Of a stretch of DNA of 64,000 bases, positions 55,440 to 64,000 are shown one piece after another (within the stretch, counting starts at the first letter, position 1; the number at the start of each line of letters is the position of its first letter). Position numbers and translations under genes: made by a program. The notes under the pieces were generated by a model. The model made no database searches. It was not told the DNA's origin and saw only the letters and a program-made list of their open reading frames with translations. This DNA is from Agrobacterium tumefaciens (GTDB lineage: Bacteria > Pseudomonadota > Alphaproteobacteria > Rhizobiales > Rhizobiaceae). Where the stretch lies: NCBI GenBank assembly GCA_025559845.1, contig CP048469.1, forward strand, positions 1,674,001 through 1,738,000. Reading direction: 5' to 3'.

Positions 55440-57167
55440 TCAGGCCGGAAGATGTGCGCCGAACTGGGCGTCGTGCAGACGGCTGTAGTGGCCTTTCGCG
55501 GCAAGGAGTTCGGCGTGATCGCCGGTCTCGGCAATGCCGGTCTGATCCACCACCACAATGCGCGAGGCATCGCGGATCGTTGCCAGACGGTGAGCGATGA
55601 CGAGCGTCGTGCGGCCCTTGGCCAGTTCCGTCAGCGATTGCTGGATTGCCCGTTCCGTTTCGGTATCGAGCGCCGAGGTCGCCTCGTCGAGGATGAGGAT
55701 CGGCGGATTTTTCAGGAACATGCGGGCAATGGCAAGACGCTGCTTCTGACCACCTGACAACTTGACGCCACGTTCGCCGATGATGGTGTCGAGACCGTTC
55801 GGCATCGCCTCGATCACGCCATCAAGCCGCGCACGACGCGCCGCATCCATGATATCGGCATCAGACGCACCGAGGCGGCCATATTCGATGTTCTCGCGGA
55901 TCGAGCCACCAAACAGGAAAACATCCTGCTGCACGATACCAATCTGGGCGCGCAGCGAAGCAAGCTTCATCTCGCGAATGTCGATGCCATCGATGGTGAT
56001 CGCACCACCGGTAACATCGTAAAAGCGCGGCAGCAGCGAGCAGAGCGTGGTCTTGCCGGCGCCGGACGGACCAACAAAGGCAACCGTTTCGCCGGCCCTG
56101 ATCTTCAGGTCGATATTGCGCAGAACCTGCTTGCCTTCAGCATAGGCGAAATCGACGCCGCGATATTCGATCGCGCCGCGGAATGCCGGAGCTTCGACTG
56201 CACCGGGCGCATCGACGATATCGGGGGCCGTATCCATCAGCTCGGTAAAGCGGCGGAAACCGGCAATGCCCTTGGGATAGGTTTCGATGACCGAGTTGAT
56301 CTTTTCGACCGGGCGGAAGAACACGCCGACCAGAAGCAGGAATCCGACAAAACCGCCTTCTGTCAGGCTGCCGTTCAGCACGAAATAGGCGCCGCAGATC
56401 ATCACGATCATCTGCGTCAGACGCATGCTCATGTAGCTGAGCGAGGTGCTGGCCGCCATGATCTTGTAAGCATTGAGCTTCGTCTGGCGGTATTTCTGGT
56501 TGTCCTTCTCGAACAGCGCGCGCTCGTGATCTTCGTTGGCAAAAGCCTGAACCACACGCATGCCGCCGACATTTTCCTCGATACGGGCGTTGAAGGCACC
56601 GATCCGGCCGTAAAGCTGACGGAAGTTGTTGGTCATGCGACCACCGTAACGACTGGTCACCCAGGCCGTTACAGGCACCACGGCAGCCGTGATCAGCGCC
56701 AGCGGCACATTGACCGACAGCATCAGCAGGAACGCGCCGATAAAGGTCATGATGGCGATGAACAGGTCTTCCGGACCGTGATGCGCCACCTCGCCGATTT
56801 CTTCCAGATCTTTCGTCAGGCGCCCGACGAGATGGCCGGTCTTCTGGTTATCGAAGTAACGGAAGGACAGTTTTTGCAGATGATCGAAGGCAAGCCGGCG
56901 CATATCGGTTTCGATATTGATGCCGAGCATGTGTCCCCAGTAGGTGACCGTCGCCATCAGGCCGGTGTTCAGCACGTAGATCATCAGCAGGCCGATCGAT
57001 GCCGCAATGATGATCCCCCATTCGCCGCCCGGCAAAAGCACGTCGACGAACGCTTTCACGGCCATCGGAAAGCCGAGTTCGAGTACGCCGGACAGAACCG
57101 CGCACGAGAAATCGAGGATGAACAGACCCCTGTAAGGGCGATAATAAGCAAAGAAACGGCGTAGCAT
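55440..57167 (-). CDS. ABC transporter, fused permease/ATPase (MsbA-like)
   Basis: A 575-residue half-transporter that works as a homodimer. Six membrane helices fill residues 1-300. The ATPase domain has Walker A GPSGAGKT, signature LSGGQKQR, Walker B ILILDEATSALD and the H-loop. It is of the MsbA/LapB-like lipid or drug flippase group; the cargo is unknown. ATG 57167. It is divergent from the AI-2E family gene. Confidence 0.93.
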   Translation of the reverse strand: MLRRFFAYYRPYRGLFILDFSCAVLSGVLELGFPMAVKAFVDVLLPGGEWGIIIAASIGLLMIYVLNTGLMATVTYWGHMLGINIETDMRRLAFDHLQKLSFRYFDNQKTGHLVGRLTKDLEEIGEVAHHGPEDLFIAIMTFIGAFLLMLSVNVPLALITAAVVPVTAWVTSRYGGRMTNNFRQLYGRIGAFNARIEENVGGMRVVQAFANEDHERALFEKDNQKYRQTKLNAYKIMAASTSLSYMSMRLTQMIVMICGAYFVLNGSLTEGGFVGFLLLVGVFFRPVEKINSVIETYPKGIAGFRRFTELMDTAPDIVDAPGAVEAPAFRGAIEYRGVDFAYAEGKQVLRNIDLKIRAGETVAFVGPSGAGKTTLCSLLPRFYDVTGGAITIDGIDIREMKLASLRAQIGIVQQDVFLFGGSIRENIEYGRLGASDADIMDAARRARLDGVIEAMPNGLDTIIGERGVKLSGGQKQRLAIARMFLKNPPILILDEATSALDTETERAIQQSLTELAKGRTTLVIAHRLATIRDASRIVVVDQTGIAETGDHAELLAAKGHYSRLHDAQFGAHLPA

Positions 57168-57407
57168 GGGACAACCTGGGGATACATGGCGGCAGGCGAA
57201 CCGCGATAAAAACGGAGTTCAATTGTCATATTTCTGCGCGCCCGCCAAGGCCGATGTTCTATTTTTACCAAAATCGTTCAATAGACTAGGCGATAAACAC
57301 ACAACGGTAATGTGAACGGGTCATATTGCACTTATATGTATCCGTGTGACAGAGTGAACGCGCCCCACGGGAGCCTGGTGGGGGAGAATGCGAGAAAGAA
57401 GCCTGCC

Positions 57408-58634
57408 GTGAGTAACATTGAAAGTCGTAAGCCGAGTGGCGAACCGAGATGGCTTGGCCCTGCCAGCCCAACGCGGATTGCGATGATACCGCCGATTTCG
57501 GCGGCACGCTGGCTGCTTGTCCTGATCGTCCTGGCCGGAATCTATTTCTTTCACGGTTTTCTCGTTCCGGTTTTAGCCGCCCTCGTCATCGGCTTTGCGA
57601 GCTGGCCGGTCTACACACGGCTTCTGAGGCATGTGGGGGGCAACACCACTCTTGGCGCCACCGTCGCCATCGTTCTCATCATCGCCTTCCTCGTCGTTCC
57701 GATTTTTATCGCCGCCTCCTATACGGCAAGTGAAATCCGCGAATGGTTCGGCTGGGCCGTCGAGGTCAACAAGACAGGCGCACCGGTTCCGGACTGGATT
57801 GCCGCCCTGCCTGCCGTCGGCCCCTGGTTCGGCGAACAATGGGTCAGATATGTCGGCACCCCTGGTGCCATCGGTGAAGTCATTCAGCTCGTCAGCGGCG
57901 CCAATATCGGCAACATCTATCGCGCCATTCTCGCAGCCGGCAACGGCGCGTTCCATCTGATGCTGACCCTGCTGTTCATGCTGATTGCGCTGTTTTTCGT
58001 CTACCGCAATGGCGCGGGCTTTTCCCGCCAGGTCGATCTCGTCGGCGAGCGCATCCTGCCAACGCGCTGGGAGCGCATTTCCCGCGTCGTGCCTGCCACC
58101 ATCAGCTCAACCGTCACGGGCATGACGCTGATCGCCATCGGTGAAGGCATCATTCTCGGTATCGCCTACTGGATTGCAGGCGTACCTTCGCCGGTGACAC
58201 TCGGTGTTCTCACTGGCGTCATGGCGCTCATTCCGGGCGGCGCACCGCTCTCCTTCACGCTCGTTTCGATTTATCTCGTCGCCAGCGGCTCGCCCGCTCA
58301 CGGTCTTGCCCTGTTCGTCTGGGGTTCGGTCGAGCTCTTCATCGTCGACAAGACGATCCGTCCGAAACTCGTCGGCGGTCCAATCAAGCTGCCTTTCCTG
58401 CCGACCTTCTTCGGCCTCGTCGGCGGCGTGAAGACGATGGGCTTCCTCGGCCTGTTCATCGGCCCGGTGCTGATGGCCCTCCTTGTCGCCATCTGGCGCG
58501 AATGGGTGCGTGAAGTCGAACTCTCCGCAGCCCCGGCAGGCGATGCCCTTTCTGTCCCGGTCGAAACGGAGGACGACACACGCCCCGCCGCGACAGAAAA
58601 GGAATCCTCGCCGCTGCGAAAGGCCGCATCCTGA
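57408..58634 (+). CDS. AI-2E family transporter (PerM-like)
   Basis: A 408-residue inner-membrane protein of the AI-2E (YdiK/PerM) family with about eight helices. Family patterns are GFLVPVLAALVIGFASWPVY (core) at the front, and LIPGGAPLSFTLVSIYL with the C-terminal FFGLVGGVKTMGFLGLFIGP (core). Function is unsettled; some members are Na+(Li+)/H+ antiporters or signal exporters. The start is uncertain: GTG 57408 gives a normal N terminus, while GTG 57378 and 57312 are in frame. A terminator follows. Confidence 0.85.
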   Translation: MSNIESRKPSGEPRWLGPASPTRIAMIPPISAARWLLVLIVLAGIYFFHGFLVPVLAALVIGFASWPVYTRLLRHVGGNTTLGATVAIVLIIAFLVVPIFIAASYTASEIREWFGWAVEVNKTGAPVPDWIAALPAVGPWFGEQWVRYVGTPGAIGEVIQLVSGANIGNIYRAILAAGNGAFHLMLTLLFMLIALFFVYRNGAGFSRQVDLVGERILPTRWERISRVVPATISSTVTGMTLIAIGEGIILGIAYWIAGVPSPVTLGVLTGVMALIPGGAPLSFTLVSIYLVASGSPAHGLALFVWGSVELFIVDKTIRPKLVGGPIKLPFLPTFFGLVGGVKTMGFLGLFIGPVLMALLVAIWREWVREVELSAAPAGDALSVPVETEDDTRPAATEKESSPLRKAAS

Positions 58635-58646
58635 CAATCGACGACC

Positions 58647-58680
58647 GGCGGATGCGAAAACAGCGTCCGCCGCCGCTTTT
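58647..58680 (+). terminator. terminator after the AI-2E family gene
   Basis: GGCGGATGC (58647-58655) pairs with GCGTCCGCC (58663-58671) with one G-T pair, followed by GCCGCTTTT. Confidence 0.55.
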
Positions 58681-58792
58681 CGAGCAGCATTGCAACGTCT
58701 GTTTACGTTCGTTTTCATTCAGGCCGTAATCTCACTACAATCAGCATGGATGATTCTGACAACGGAATCATCGGTGAGACATCGGATAGACC

Positions 58793-59218
58793 ATGAAAAC
58801 AGCCCTCGTTCTCATGACCATTCTCGGCTGCGACGACAGCGCGACGCAGTGCAACTACATCGCCACGTCGCAGCAGCGCTGGACCAGCATCGAATTGTGC
58901 GATGCCGTTTCTGAAAAGGAACTGGAAAGCTACGCCAACGCCCCCTACCCGGTGGTGGTCGCCGTGTGCCAGACACCGGATGAAACCGCTCCGCAGACTG
59001 CTGGTAACCAGGCGCCGGCGCAGCCGGATGCGGGCCAAGCCCCTCCACCGGCCGCCGAAGTTAGCGAACAGCAGCAGGAAGAAAGCCTGACACGCAAGGC
59101 CATCACCCGCGTCAGCAAGATCCTTCCCTCGACGGAAGGCGTCAAACATATTCTGGGAACGCCGGTGCGCATGGTGGAAAACAGCTATTCCTGGATCGCC
59201 AAGCGCTTCGAGAAATAA
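58793..59218 (+). CDS. hypothetical protein with Pro/Ala linker
   Basis: A 141-residue protein I do not recognise. Residues 1-60 are a compact part with four Cys (ILGCDDSATQC, ELCDAV, VAVCQ) and no clear signal peptide. A Pro/Ala/Gln linker follows (65-95), then a basic amphipathic C-terminal part with VSKILPSTEGVKHILGTPVRMV (core). The start ATG has no strong ribosome site. It lies between the AI-2E gene and the convergent DUF2336 gene. Confidence 0.7.
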   Translation: MKTALVLMTILGCDDSATQCNYIATSQQRWTSIELCDAVSEKELESYANAPYPVVVAVCQTPDETAPQTAGNQAPAQPDAGQAPPPAAEVSEQQQEESLTRKAITRVSKILPSTEGVKHILGTPVRMVENSYSWIAKRFEK

Positions 59219-59221
59219 ATC

Positions 59222-60388
59222 TCAGGCCGCTTCCACGGTCACGGTGCGCGCATAGTGTCTGGCCTTCTGGCGCTGCTCGGCAACGGCCAGCCTGCGAATG
59301 GCGTGCAGCAGATCGAGGAACGTCTCGGACCCGTCCGCGTCACAGAAATGCGCCAGCAACTCCCCGGAAACCGAGATCACGGCATCGGGCAGATGCGACT
59401 GCGCAGCACTGCGCCACAACAGTGTCGCCTTGATGAAGACGGCGGCGACATCGCCGAACAGACCGACCGACTGGAACAGTGCCTTCAGCGCATGGGGACG
59501 CGCCGTTGCCAGCATCGAGCGGACCTTGCGCTCATCGAGCCCCGAGAGATTGACCATGGCCGCGGTAAAGAATTCAAGCTTGCCGGAGGAGATCGCGTGC
59601 ACAAGCAGCGCCGGCGTCAGCTCTTCTTTCAAACGCAGATGTTCGACCAGATCGGGCAATTCGCGTGGCGAAACGGCGGCCGCAATGAGGATCGTGCCGG
59701 AATCTGCCGCTTCGCGGAGAATGTTTTCCACGCGGCTGCGGGGAATGAAGTTGTGGACCAGCGCAGAGCCCGCCAGAGCCTCGCTGACGCGCTCCATCAA
59801 CAGGTGACGGGCATCAGCAGACAGATTGTCCCGTTGCAGCAGCAGGTCGCGTATGTCGGCGTTATCGCCATGGCGCTCGGCGATGCGGCGCAGTGAAAAC
59901 GGCGTGATCGGCGACGCGGCATTTTCCAGAAGGATGATCGTCTCAGGCAGATCGCCGATTTCGGCAAGAGCCGCACAGACACCGCGCGACAGTTCCGGGC
60001 GCGCCGCGATGAACGAGCGCGTCACGCTGTCGCCTCGCCCGGCGAGATCCACCAGATCACCGTCTCCCAGAACCGGAGAGCGGGCAATCACCGTGCAGGC
60101 AATTTCCGGCTGGTCTTCTGCCAGCGAAACGAGAATGGCGCGCGGCGCGTCGGCATCATCGGCCAAAGCTTCAGCCAGTGCCAGCCTGACACGCGGCGAC
60201 GGATCATCAAGGAGATAGGTCATCGCCATATAGGCGGCGTCGCGCTGTTCGCGTGCCATCTCCGACTGCAGATAAGCCCGGCCAAGCATCTTGGCAGCTT
60301 TCGCCCGCTCGCTCGAACCGGCTCTTTCAGACCAGCGAAGAAATGCCTGTACGATCACCCGAGCCTCGACGTAACTGTGCGCCACCAT
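59222..60388 (-). CDS. DUF2336 domain protein
   Basis: A 388-residue alpha-helical repeat protein (HEAT-like: LLDDPSPRVRLALAEALADD, then similar repeats) of the DUF2336 family, which is restricted to Alphaproteobacteria as I recall. The N-terminal half has the repeats, the C-terminal half the family core (SVSPRELPDLVEHLRLKEELTPALLVHAI, core). Role unknown; a scaffold or regulator is likely. A TTAACCAT element, the CtrA half-site, lies upstream at 60463. Confidence 0.85.
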   Translation of the reverse strand: MVAHSYVEARVIVQAFLRWSERAGSSERAKAAKMLGRAYLQSEMAREQRDAAYMAMTYLLDDPSPRVRLALAEALADDADAPRAILVSLAEDQPEIACTVIARSPVLGDGDLVDLAGRGDSVTRSFIAARPELSRGVCAALAEIGDLPETIILLENAASPITPFSLRRIAERHGDNADIRDLLLQRDNLSADARHLLMERVSEALAGSALVHNFIPRSRVENILREAADSGTILIAAAVSPRELPDLVEHLRLKEELTPALLVHAISSGKLEFFTAAMVNLSGLDERKVRSMLATARPHALKALFQSVGLFGDVAAVFIKATLLWRSAAQSHLPDAVISVSGELLAHFCDADGSETFLDLLHAIRRLAVAEQRQKARHYARTVTVEAA

Positions 60389-60462
60389 AATGGGCAGCGC
60401 AAACGCCGCCCCTGTCGATAAACTCTAGGCAGAAAAGGTTTACGTTTGGTTCACCATAAAAT

Positions 60463-60470
60463 TTAACCAT
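60463..60470. promoter_or_regulatory. CtrA half-site-like motif
   Basis: TTAACCAT, the half-site of the alphaproteobacterial cell-cycle regulator CtrA, 75 bases before the DUF2336 start. An 8-mer can occur by chance. Confidence 0.3.
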
Positions 60471-60505
60471 GACCGATAACACACGCATCGGTCATGATTG
60501 ATATC

Positions 60506-61117
60506 TCAGGCCTTCGCCTTGGGACGCTCCAACTGGAAAACGTCGCTGCCGCCGTCGGAATAATCCATGTATCCCATGCGGGCGACAGGCCGCGCCAGAC
60601 CCATGTCGATCCGGCCATCGCGAATGATAGCCTCATCGATGTGGATCGCCATGACCTGACCGATCACCATCCAGGAATCGGAAGGTTCGCCCTCCACATC
60701 CTTGAGCTGCATGATCTCCGTCACCCGGCACTCGAGCACGGCAAAGGCCTCCCCGACATAGGGCGCATCCACCACGCGGCCGTCCACGGCCGTCAGGCCC
60801 GCAAGCTGAAACTCGTCCACCTCGTAGGCAACGGGCGCGGACGACGCGTTCATCTTGTCGACCAGGTGGCGACTGACGAGATTGGCGGTGAAAACGCCCG
60901 TTTCTTCAACGTTCCGCAAGCTGTCCTTGCGGCCGCTTGAGGAAAACATCACCAGCTTCGGTCGGTCGGATATGGCGTTGAAGAAGGAGTAAGGCGAAAG
61001 GTTGAGATGGCCGTCACGGCCTTTCGAACCTATCCAGCCAATCGGCCGTGGCGCCACAATCGCCTTGAACGGATCATGTGGCAGGCCGTGCTGATTGGTA
61101 TCGGTGGTGTAGAACAT
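60506..61117 (-). CDS. flavin reductase family protein
   Basis: A 203-residue FMN-binding split-barrel protein of the flavin reductase-like group. Signatures are IVAPRPIGWIGSKG, NLSPYSFFNAISDRPKLVMF (core) and DSLRNVEETGVFTANLVS (core). It probably reduces flavin or carries an NADH-linked activity. It is coupled to the nitroreductase gene: its ATG shares a base with that gene's stop. Confidence 0.9.
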   Translation of the reverse strand: MFYTTDTNQHGLPHDPFKAIVAPRPIGWIGSKGRDGHLNLSPYSFFNAISDRPKLVMFSSSGRKDSLRNVEETGVFTANLVSRHLVDKMNASSAPVAYEVDEFQLAGLTAVDGRVVDAPYVGEAFAVLECRVTEIMQLKDVEGEPSDSWMVIGQVMAIHIDEAIIRDGRIDMGLARPVARMGYMDYSDGGSDVFQLERPKAKA

Positions 61118-61713
61118 CACGCGTTCCCGTCTTCAGGACCACCAACCCAGGTAACGACATCGGCAAGTTCCGGGCGGGGACGTTCGACCGGCGGGAATGT
61201 CGTGGAGCCGATATACATGAAGCCGGCGACCTTCTCGCCGCTCTTGATGCCGAGTTCCGGCCAAAGCGCTTCGTCGAACGCCAGCCATTCCGTCAACCAG
61301 TTCGCGGCATAACCATGCGCGTTGGCGGACATGAGAAGGTTAAGGCACACGGCACCGGCGGACATGACCTGTTCCCATTCCGGAATCTTGAAATGCGGCT
61401 GCGCCGTGCTGACGATGGCAATCACGACGGGCGCACGCAAAAAGCGGCTGCGCTCCACATTCTGCTGCTCTTCGCCAAGCTCGGGGTTCTTTTCAAGCGC
61501 AATCCTCAGCGCCGCTTCACCGAGACGCTCACGCTCGGCGCCGCGATAGACGATAAAGCGCCAGGGGGCCAGTTTGCCATGATCGGGCACGCGAACGGCA
61601 AGGCGCAGAATATCTTCGATCTCGGCCTTTTCGGGGCCGGGCTCCGACAGTTGCAGAGCGGGTGTAGAGCGGCGGACCTTGAGGTAGTCGAGAAGCTTGA
61701 TGTCGGTCGTCAT
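61117..61713 (-). CDS. nitroreductase family protein
   Basis: A 198-residue FMN oxidoreductase of the nitroreductase/NfsB-like or RutE group: [14 protein letters not shown] (core RRST), [17 protein letters not shown] (core), and a C-terminal [17 protein letters not shown] (core). It reduces nitro or quinone compounds. ATG 61713 is set by GGAAG upstream; a TTG two codons before is possible. It forms a two-gene unit with the flavin reductase gene, which could supply reduced flavin. Confidence 0.92.
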   Translation of the reverse strand: MTTDIKLLDYLKVRRSTPALQLSEPGPEKAEIEDILRLAVRVPDHGKLAPWRFIVYRGAERERLGEAALRIALEKNPELGEEQQNVERSRFLRAPVVIAIVSTAQPHFKIPEWEQVMSAGAVCLNLLMSANAHGYAANWLTEWLAFDEALWPELGIKSGEKVAGFMYIGSTTFPPVERPRPELADVVTWVGGPEDGNA

Positions 61714-61837
61714 AGTCAAAAATCTTCCATTCTAGGGCCGTGGGAAAAGATGGGCCTTGAAATAGCCACGGCATTGGTTTTGAAGTGGTCCCGGAAACTC
61801 AGGAAGTCAATCGGCCAAGTGCCAATCGGAACGAGAA

Positions 61838-62818
61838 ATGACGGCAATCAAGTTCGCGACCTGCTTCACAATCGCGTTGGTCGCGTTTGGTATTCACACT
61901 GAAGCCGCCTTCTCGCAAGACGCATTCAAGGAATTCAAGCAGCTTGGCGGCACCCCGAAAATGCCGAAGCTCAATGCGTTTTCCGCCCCCTCCGTCATTG
62001 CCGCACCTGAAAACACCACCCGCGATATCGTCATGGAAGCCAAGCTGACCAACGATGGCGACACGGTCAAGGAAGGCCTGTCCTGGCGCGTTTTCAGCCC
62101 TATTCCCGGTGCTGACGGAAAGCTGCCGATGCTGGCGAGCTCCGAAGGCGGTTCGGCTGCCTTCCATCTGGTGCCCGGCGAATATTTCGTCAACGTGTCG
62201 TTCGGACGTGCCGGCGTGACCAAGAAACTGCAGGTGCCGAATTCCGGCAATGTCGACAAACAGGTGCTGATCCTCGACGCCGGTGGATTTCTGCTGAACG
62301 CCGTTGCCGGTACCGACAAGCAGATCACCGGTACACAGCTCAAATTCGCGGTCTATTCTTCCGAGGTCAAACCGGATGGTGAACGCGGCCTCGTGATGTC
62401 CGATATCAAGCCGAACACGATTGTTCGTCTCAACGCCGGCACCTACCATGTCGTTTCCGAATACGGCAACGTCAACGCCGTCGTCCGCGCCGACATCCAG
62501 GTTGACGCCGGGAAACTGACCGAAGCAACATTGCAGCACCACGCCGCCCAGATCACGCTCAAACTGGTCTCTGAAGAAGGCGGCGAAGCCATTGCCGATA
62601 CGGCATGGTCGGTTCTGAGCGGCGGCGGCGACGTCGTCAACGAAAGCGTCAGCGCCTTCTCCACCATGGTTCTGGCCGAAGGCGAATATACCGCTATTGC
62701 CCGCAACAAGGACAAGGTCTACCAGCGCAACTTCAAGGTCACCTCCGGCCGCGATGTTGATGTCGAGGTTCTGATGAAGGACCAGGCACCGGAAGACGTC
62801 AGCGGCGACTTCGAATAA
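61838..62818 (+). CDS. exported beta-rich repeat protein of unknown function
   Basis: A 326-residue protein with a signal peptide ending near EAAFSQ. Its mature part reads as two or three beta-sandwich-like repeats: GLSWRVFSPIPGADGKLPML (core), then VPGEYFVNVSFGRAGVTKKL (core), and later LNAGTYHVVSEYGNVNAVVR and AEGEYTAIARNKDKVYQRNF (cores). It has no Cys in the mature chain. Repeats of GEY/GTY plus V/A-rich strands look like carboxypeptidase-regulatory or Ig-like modules. It lies just right of the nitroreductase gene, divergent from it. No function assigned. Confidence 0.8.
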   Translation: MTAIKFATCFTIALVAFGIHTEAAFSQDAFKEFKQLGGTPKMPKLNAFSAPSVIAAPENTTRDIVMEAKLTNDGDTVKEGLSWRVFSPIPGADGKLPMLASSEGGSAAFHLVPGEYFVNVSFGRAGVTKKLQVPNSGNVDKQVLILDAGGFLLNAVAGTDKQITGTQLKFAVYSSEVKPDGERGLVMSDIKPNTIVRLNAGTYHVVSEYGNVNAVVRADIQVDAGKLTEATLQHHAAQITLKLVSEEGGEAIADTAWSVLSGGGDVVNESVSAFSTMVLAEGEYTAIARNKDKVYQRNFKVTSGRDVDVEVLMKDQAPEDVSGDFE

Positions 62819-62905
62819 GCCCTCATATTTCCGTCAGTTCGGCTTTGAACCTGAGCGTGACTGCTTTTGGGCAGCGCATTGTCTTAAGACGAAATACAAA
62901 AGAAA

Positions 62906-62932
62906 ACGGCCCCCGAAGGGGCCGTTCCTGAT
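62906..62932 (-). terminator. intrinsic terminator after thrS
   Basis: ACGGCCCC-CGAA-GGGGCCGT (62906-62913, 62918-62925). Read leftward it runs into TTTTCTTTTG. Confidence 0.85.
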
Positions 62933-64000
62933 TATGCTACCTGTTTCCTGGCAGCGCGCTTGCGCTTTACATCCGGCGGTGTCGCCTCTTCGACCAGGCT
63001 TGAGATCGCTTCGTCCAGCGTCATCGAAGTCTGGTTCTGCGAACCGAGACGACGAATGTTGACCGTACGCTCTTCCGCTTCCTTGCGACCGCATACGATG
63101 ATGACGGGAACCTTCGTAACCGAGTGTTCGCGGATCTTGTAGTTGATCTTCTCATTGCGGAAGTCGGTTTCGACCGCCATGCCTGCCTCACGCAGAGCTT
63201 CGGCGACTTCACGGCCGTAATCGTCCGCATCCGAGGTGATCGTTGCGACGACGACCTGAAGCGGCGCGAACCACAGCGGCATGTGGCCAGCGAAGTTCTC
63301 GATCAGGATGCCGAGGAAACGCTCCATCGAGCCGCAAATGGCGCGGTGGATCATTACCGGCTGCGTCTTTTCGGAGTTATGGTCGATATAGAAGGCGCCG
63401 AAACGTTCCGGCAGGTTGAAGTCAACCTGCGTCGTGCCGCACTGCCATTCACGGCCGATGGCATCCTTCAGGGTGTATTCGAACTTCGGACCGTAGAAAG
63501 CGCCCTCGCCCGGCAGGATGCCGGTCTTGATGCGGCCTTCAGACTGCTCCTCGATGGTCTTGAGCACATCCGTCATCACGCTTTCGGCGCGATCCCACAG
63601 GTCATCGGAGCCGACGCGCTTTTCAGGACGCGTGGAGAGCTTCACGACAACCTCGCTGAAGCCGAAGTCCTCATAGACCGACAGGATCAGGTCGTTGATG
63701 CGCAGGCATTCCGCCGCCATCTGCTCTTCCGTGCAGAAGACGTGCGCGTCGTCCTGCGTGAAACCACGCACGCGCATCAGACCGTGCAGAGCGCCCGATG
63801 CTTCGTAACGATGCACATTGCCAAACTCCGCCAGACGGACCGGCATTTCACGATAGGATTTCAAGCCGTGCTTGAAGATCTGCACGTGGCCGGGGCAGTT
63901 CATCGGCTTCAGGGCGAAGACGCGCTGATCGGCTTCCTCGTCATCGGGATGGGTAAAGGCATGGGCGGATTTTACCGCGAACATGTTTTCCTGATACCAG
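62932..64000 (-). CDS. thrS: threonyl-tRNA synthetase (5' end outside window)
   Basis: The C-terminal 356 or so codons of class II threonyl-tRNA synthetase; the reading frame stays open to base 64000 (WYQENMF...), so the N terminus lies beyond the window. Motif 2 ([13 protein letters not shown] region, preceded by [13 protein letters not shown]), motif 3 ([19 protein letters not shown], core) and the anticodon-binding domain ([14 protein letters not shown]) are present. It charges tRNA-Thr. Confidence 0.97.
   Translation of the reverse strand, partial: WYQENMFAVKSAHAFTHPDDEEADQRVFALKPMNCPGHVQIFKHGLKSYREMPVRLAEFGNVHRYEASGALHGLMRVRGFTQDDAHVFCTEEQMAAECLRINDLILSVYEDFGFSEVVVKLSTRPEKRVGSDDLWDRAESVMTDVLKTIEEQSEGRIKTGILPGEGAFYGPKFEYTLKDAIGREWQCGTTQVDFNLPERFGAFYIDHNSEKTQPVMIHRAICGSMERFLGILIENFAGHMPLWFAPLQVVVATITSDADDYGREVAEALREAGMAVETDFRNEKINYKIREHSVTKVPVIIVCGRKEAEERTVNIRRLGSQNQTSMTLDEAISSLVEEATPPDVKRKRAARKQVA

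Noticed and set aside
1..64000. CRISPR arrays, insertion sequences, prophage or integrase genes
   Set aside because: No spaced direct repeats, transposase, integrase or phage structural genes were recognised on either strand.

Overview
The window is a contiguous chromosomal segment of an alphaproteobacterium of the Rhizobiaceae, most likely an Agrobacterium or close Rhizobium relative. Pointers are the ExoR-type exopolysaccharide regulator (26225-27019), a PopZ polar organiser (32321-33286), DUF982, DUF2336 and DUF3309 proteins, TatABC next to ScpAB, a B12-dependent NrdJ reductase, and GGAAC-N16/17-CGTT promoters of the alphaproteobacterial general stress sigma factor (EcfG/RpoE2 type). Coding density is high. 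I see no insertion sequence, prophage, integrase, rRNA or CRISPR array, so this is mostly core chromosome with small accessory patches.

Layout. 0-4.3 kb: a GGDEF protein, a PPOX flavoprotein and a KefB/C-like antiporter, then a DUF971 protein. 4.4-9 kb: molybdenum cofactor genes moaA, mobA and mobB enclosing a DMT and a Bcr/CflA exporter. 9-24.8 kb, all leftward: dgt, argS, a SPOR protein, nagZ, scpA, scpB, tatA, tatB, tatC, serS, surE, pcm and an NlpD-like LysM/M23 lipoprotein, i.e. wall recycling, chromosome segregation, folded-protein export and tRNA charging. 24.9-34.2 kb: erpA and xth, then exoR, a FadL-type porin, valS, popZ and a second pcm-like gene. 34.4-36.5 kb: tRNA-Cys and a run of very small genes, three preceded by general-stress promoters, plus a possible small RNA. 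36.5-39.9 kb: wrbA, a CinA N-terminal homologue, a universal stress protein and gpt.

40-46.3 kb: nrdJ with two NrdR boxes, then a BrnT toxin with a helix-turn-helix antitoxin, an exported DUF4431-like protein almost abutting it, and another small membrane protein behind a general-stress promoter. 46.4-55.4 kb is the most accessory-looking part: a 5TM-PAS-GGDEF protein, a GNAT acetyltransferase, a DUF1348/PPOX pair, a Tat-exported metallo-beta-lactamase-fold hydrolase, an alpha/beta hydrolase, and a triple-PAS soluble histidine kinase overlapping a FixJ-type regulator. 55.4-64 kb: an MsbA-like ABC exporter, an AI-2E family permease, a small unknown protein, DUF2336, flavin reductase and nitroreductase genes, an exported repeat protein, and thrS running off the right edge.

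The strongest candidate for something undescribed is the set of very small membrane or lipoprotein genes placed directly behind GGAAC-N16/17-CGTT promoters (34.9-36.4 kb and 46.04 kb), together with the orphan terminator at 35039-35078. The BrnT/HTH/DUF4431 cluster and the widely spaced NrdR boxes of nrdJ come next. All functions are read from sequence by eye and memory of families; no database search was run.
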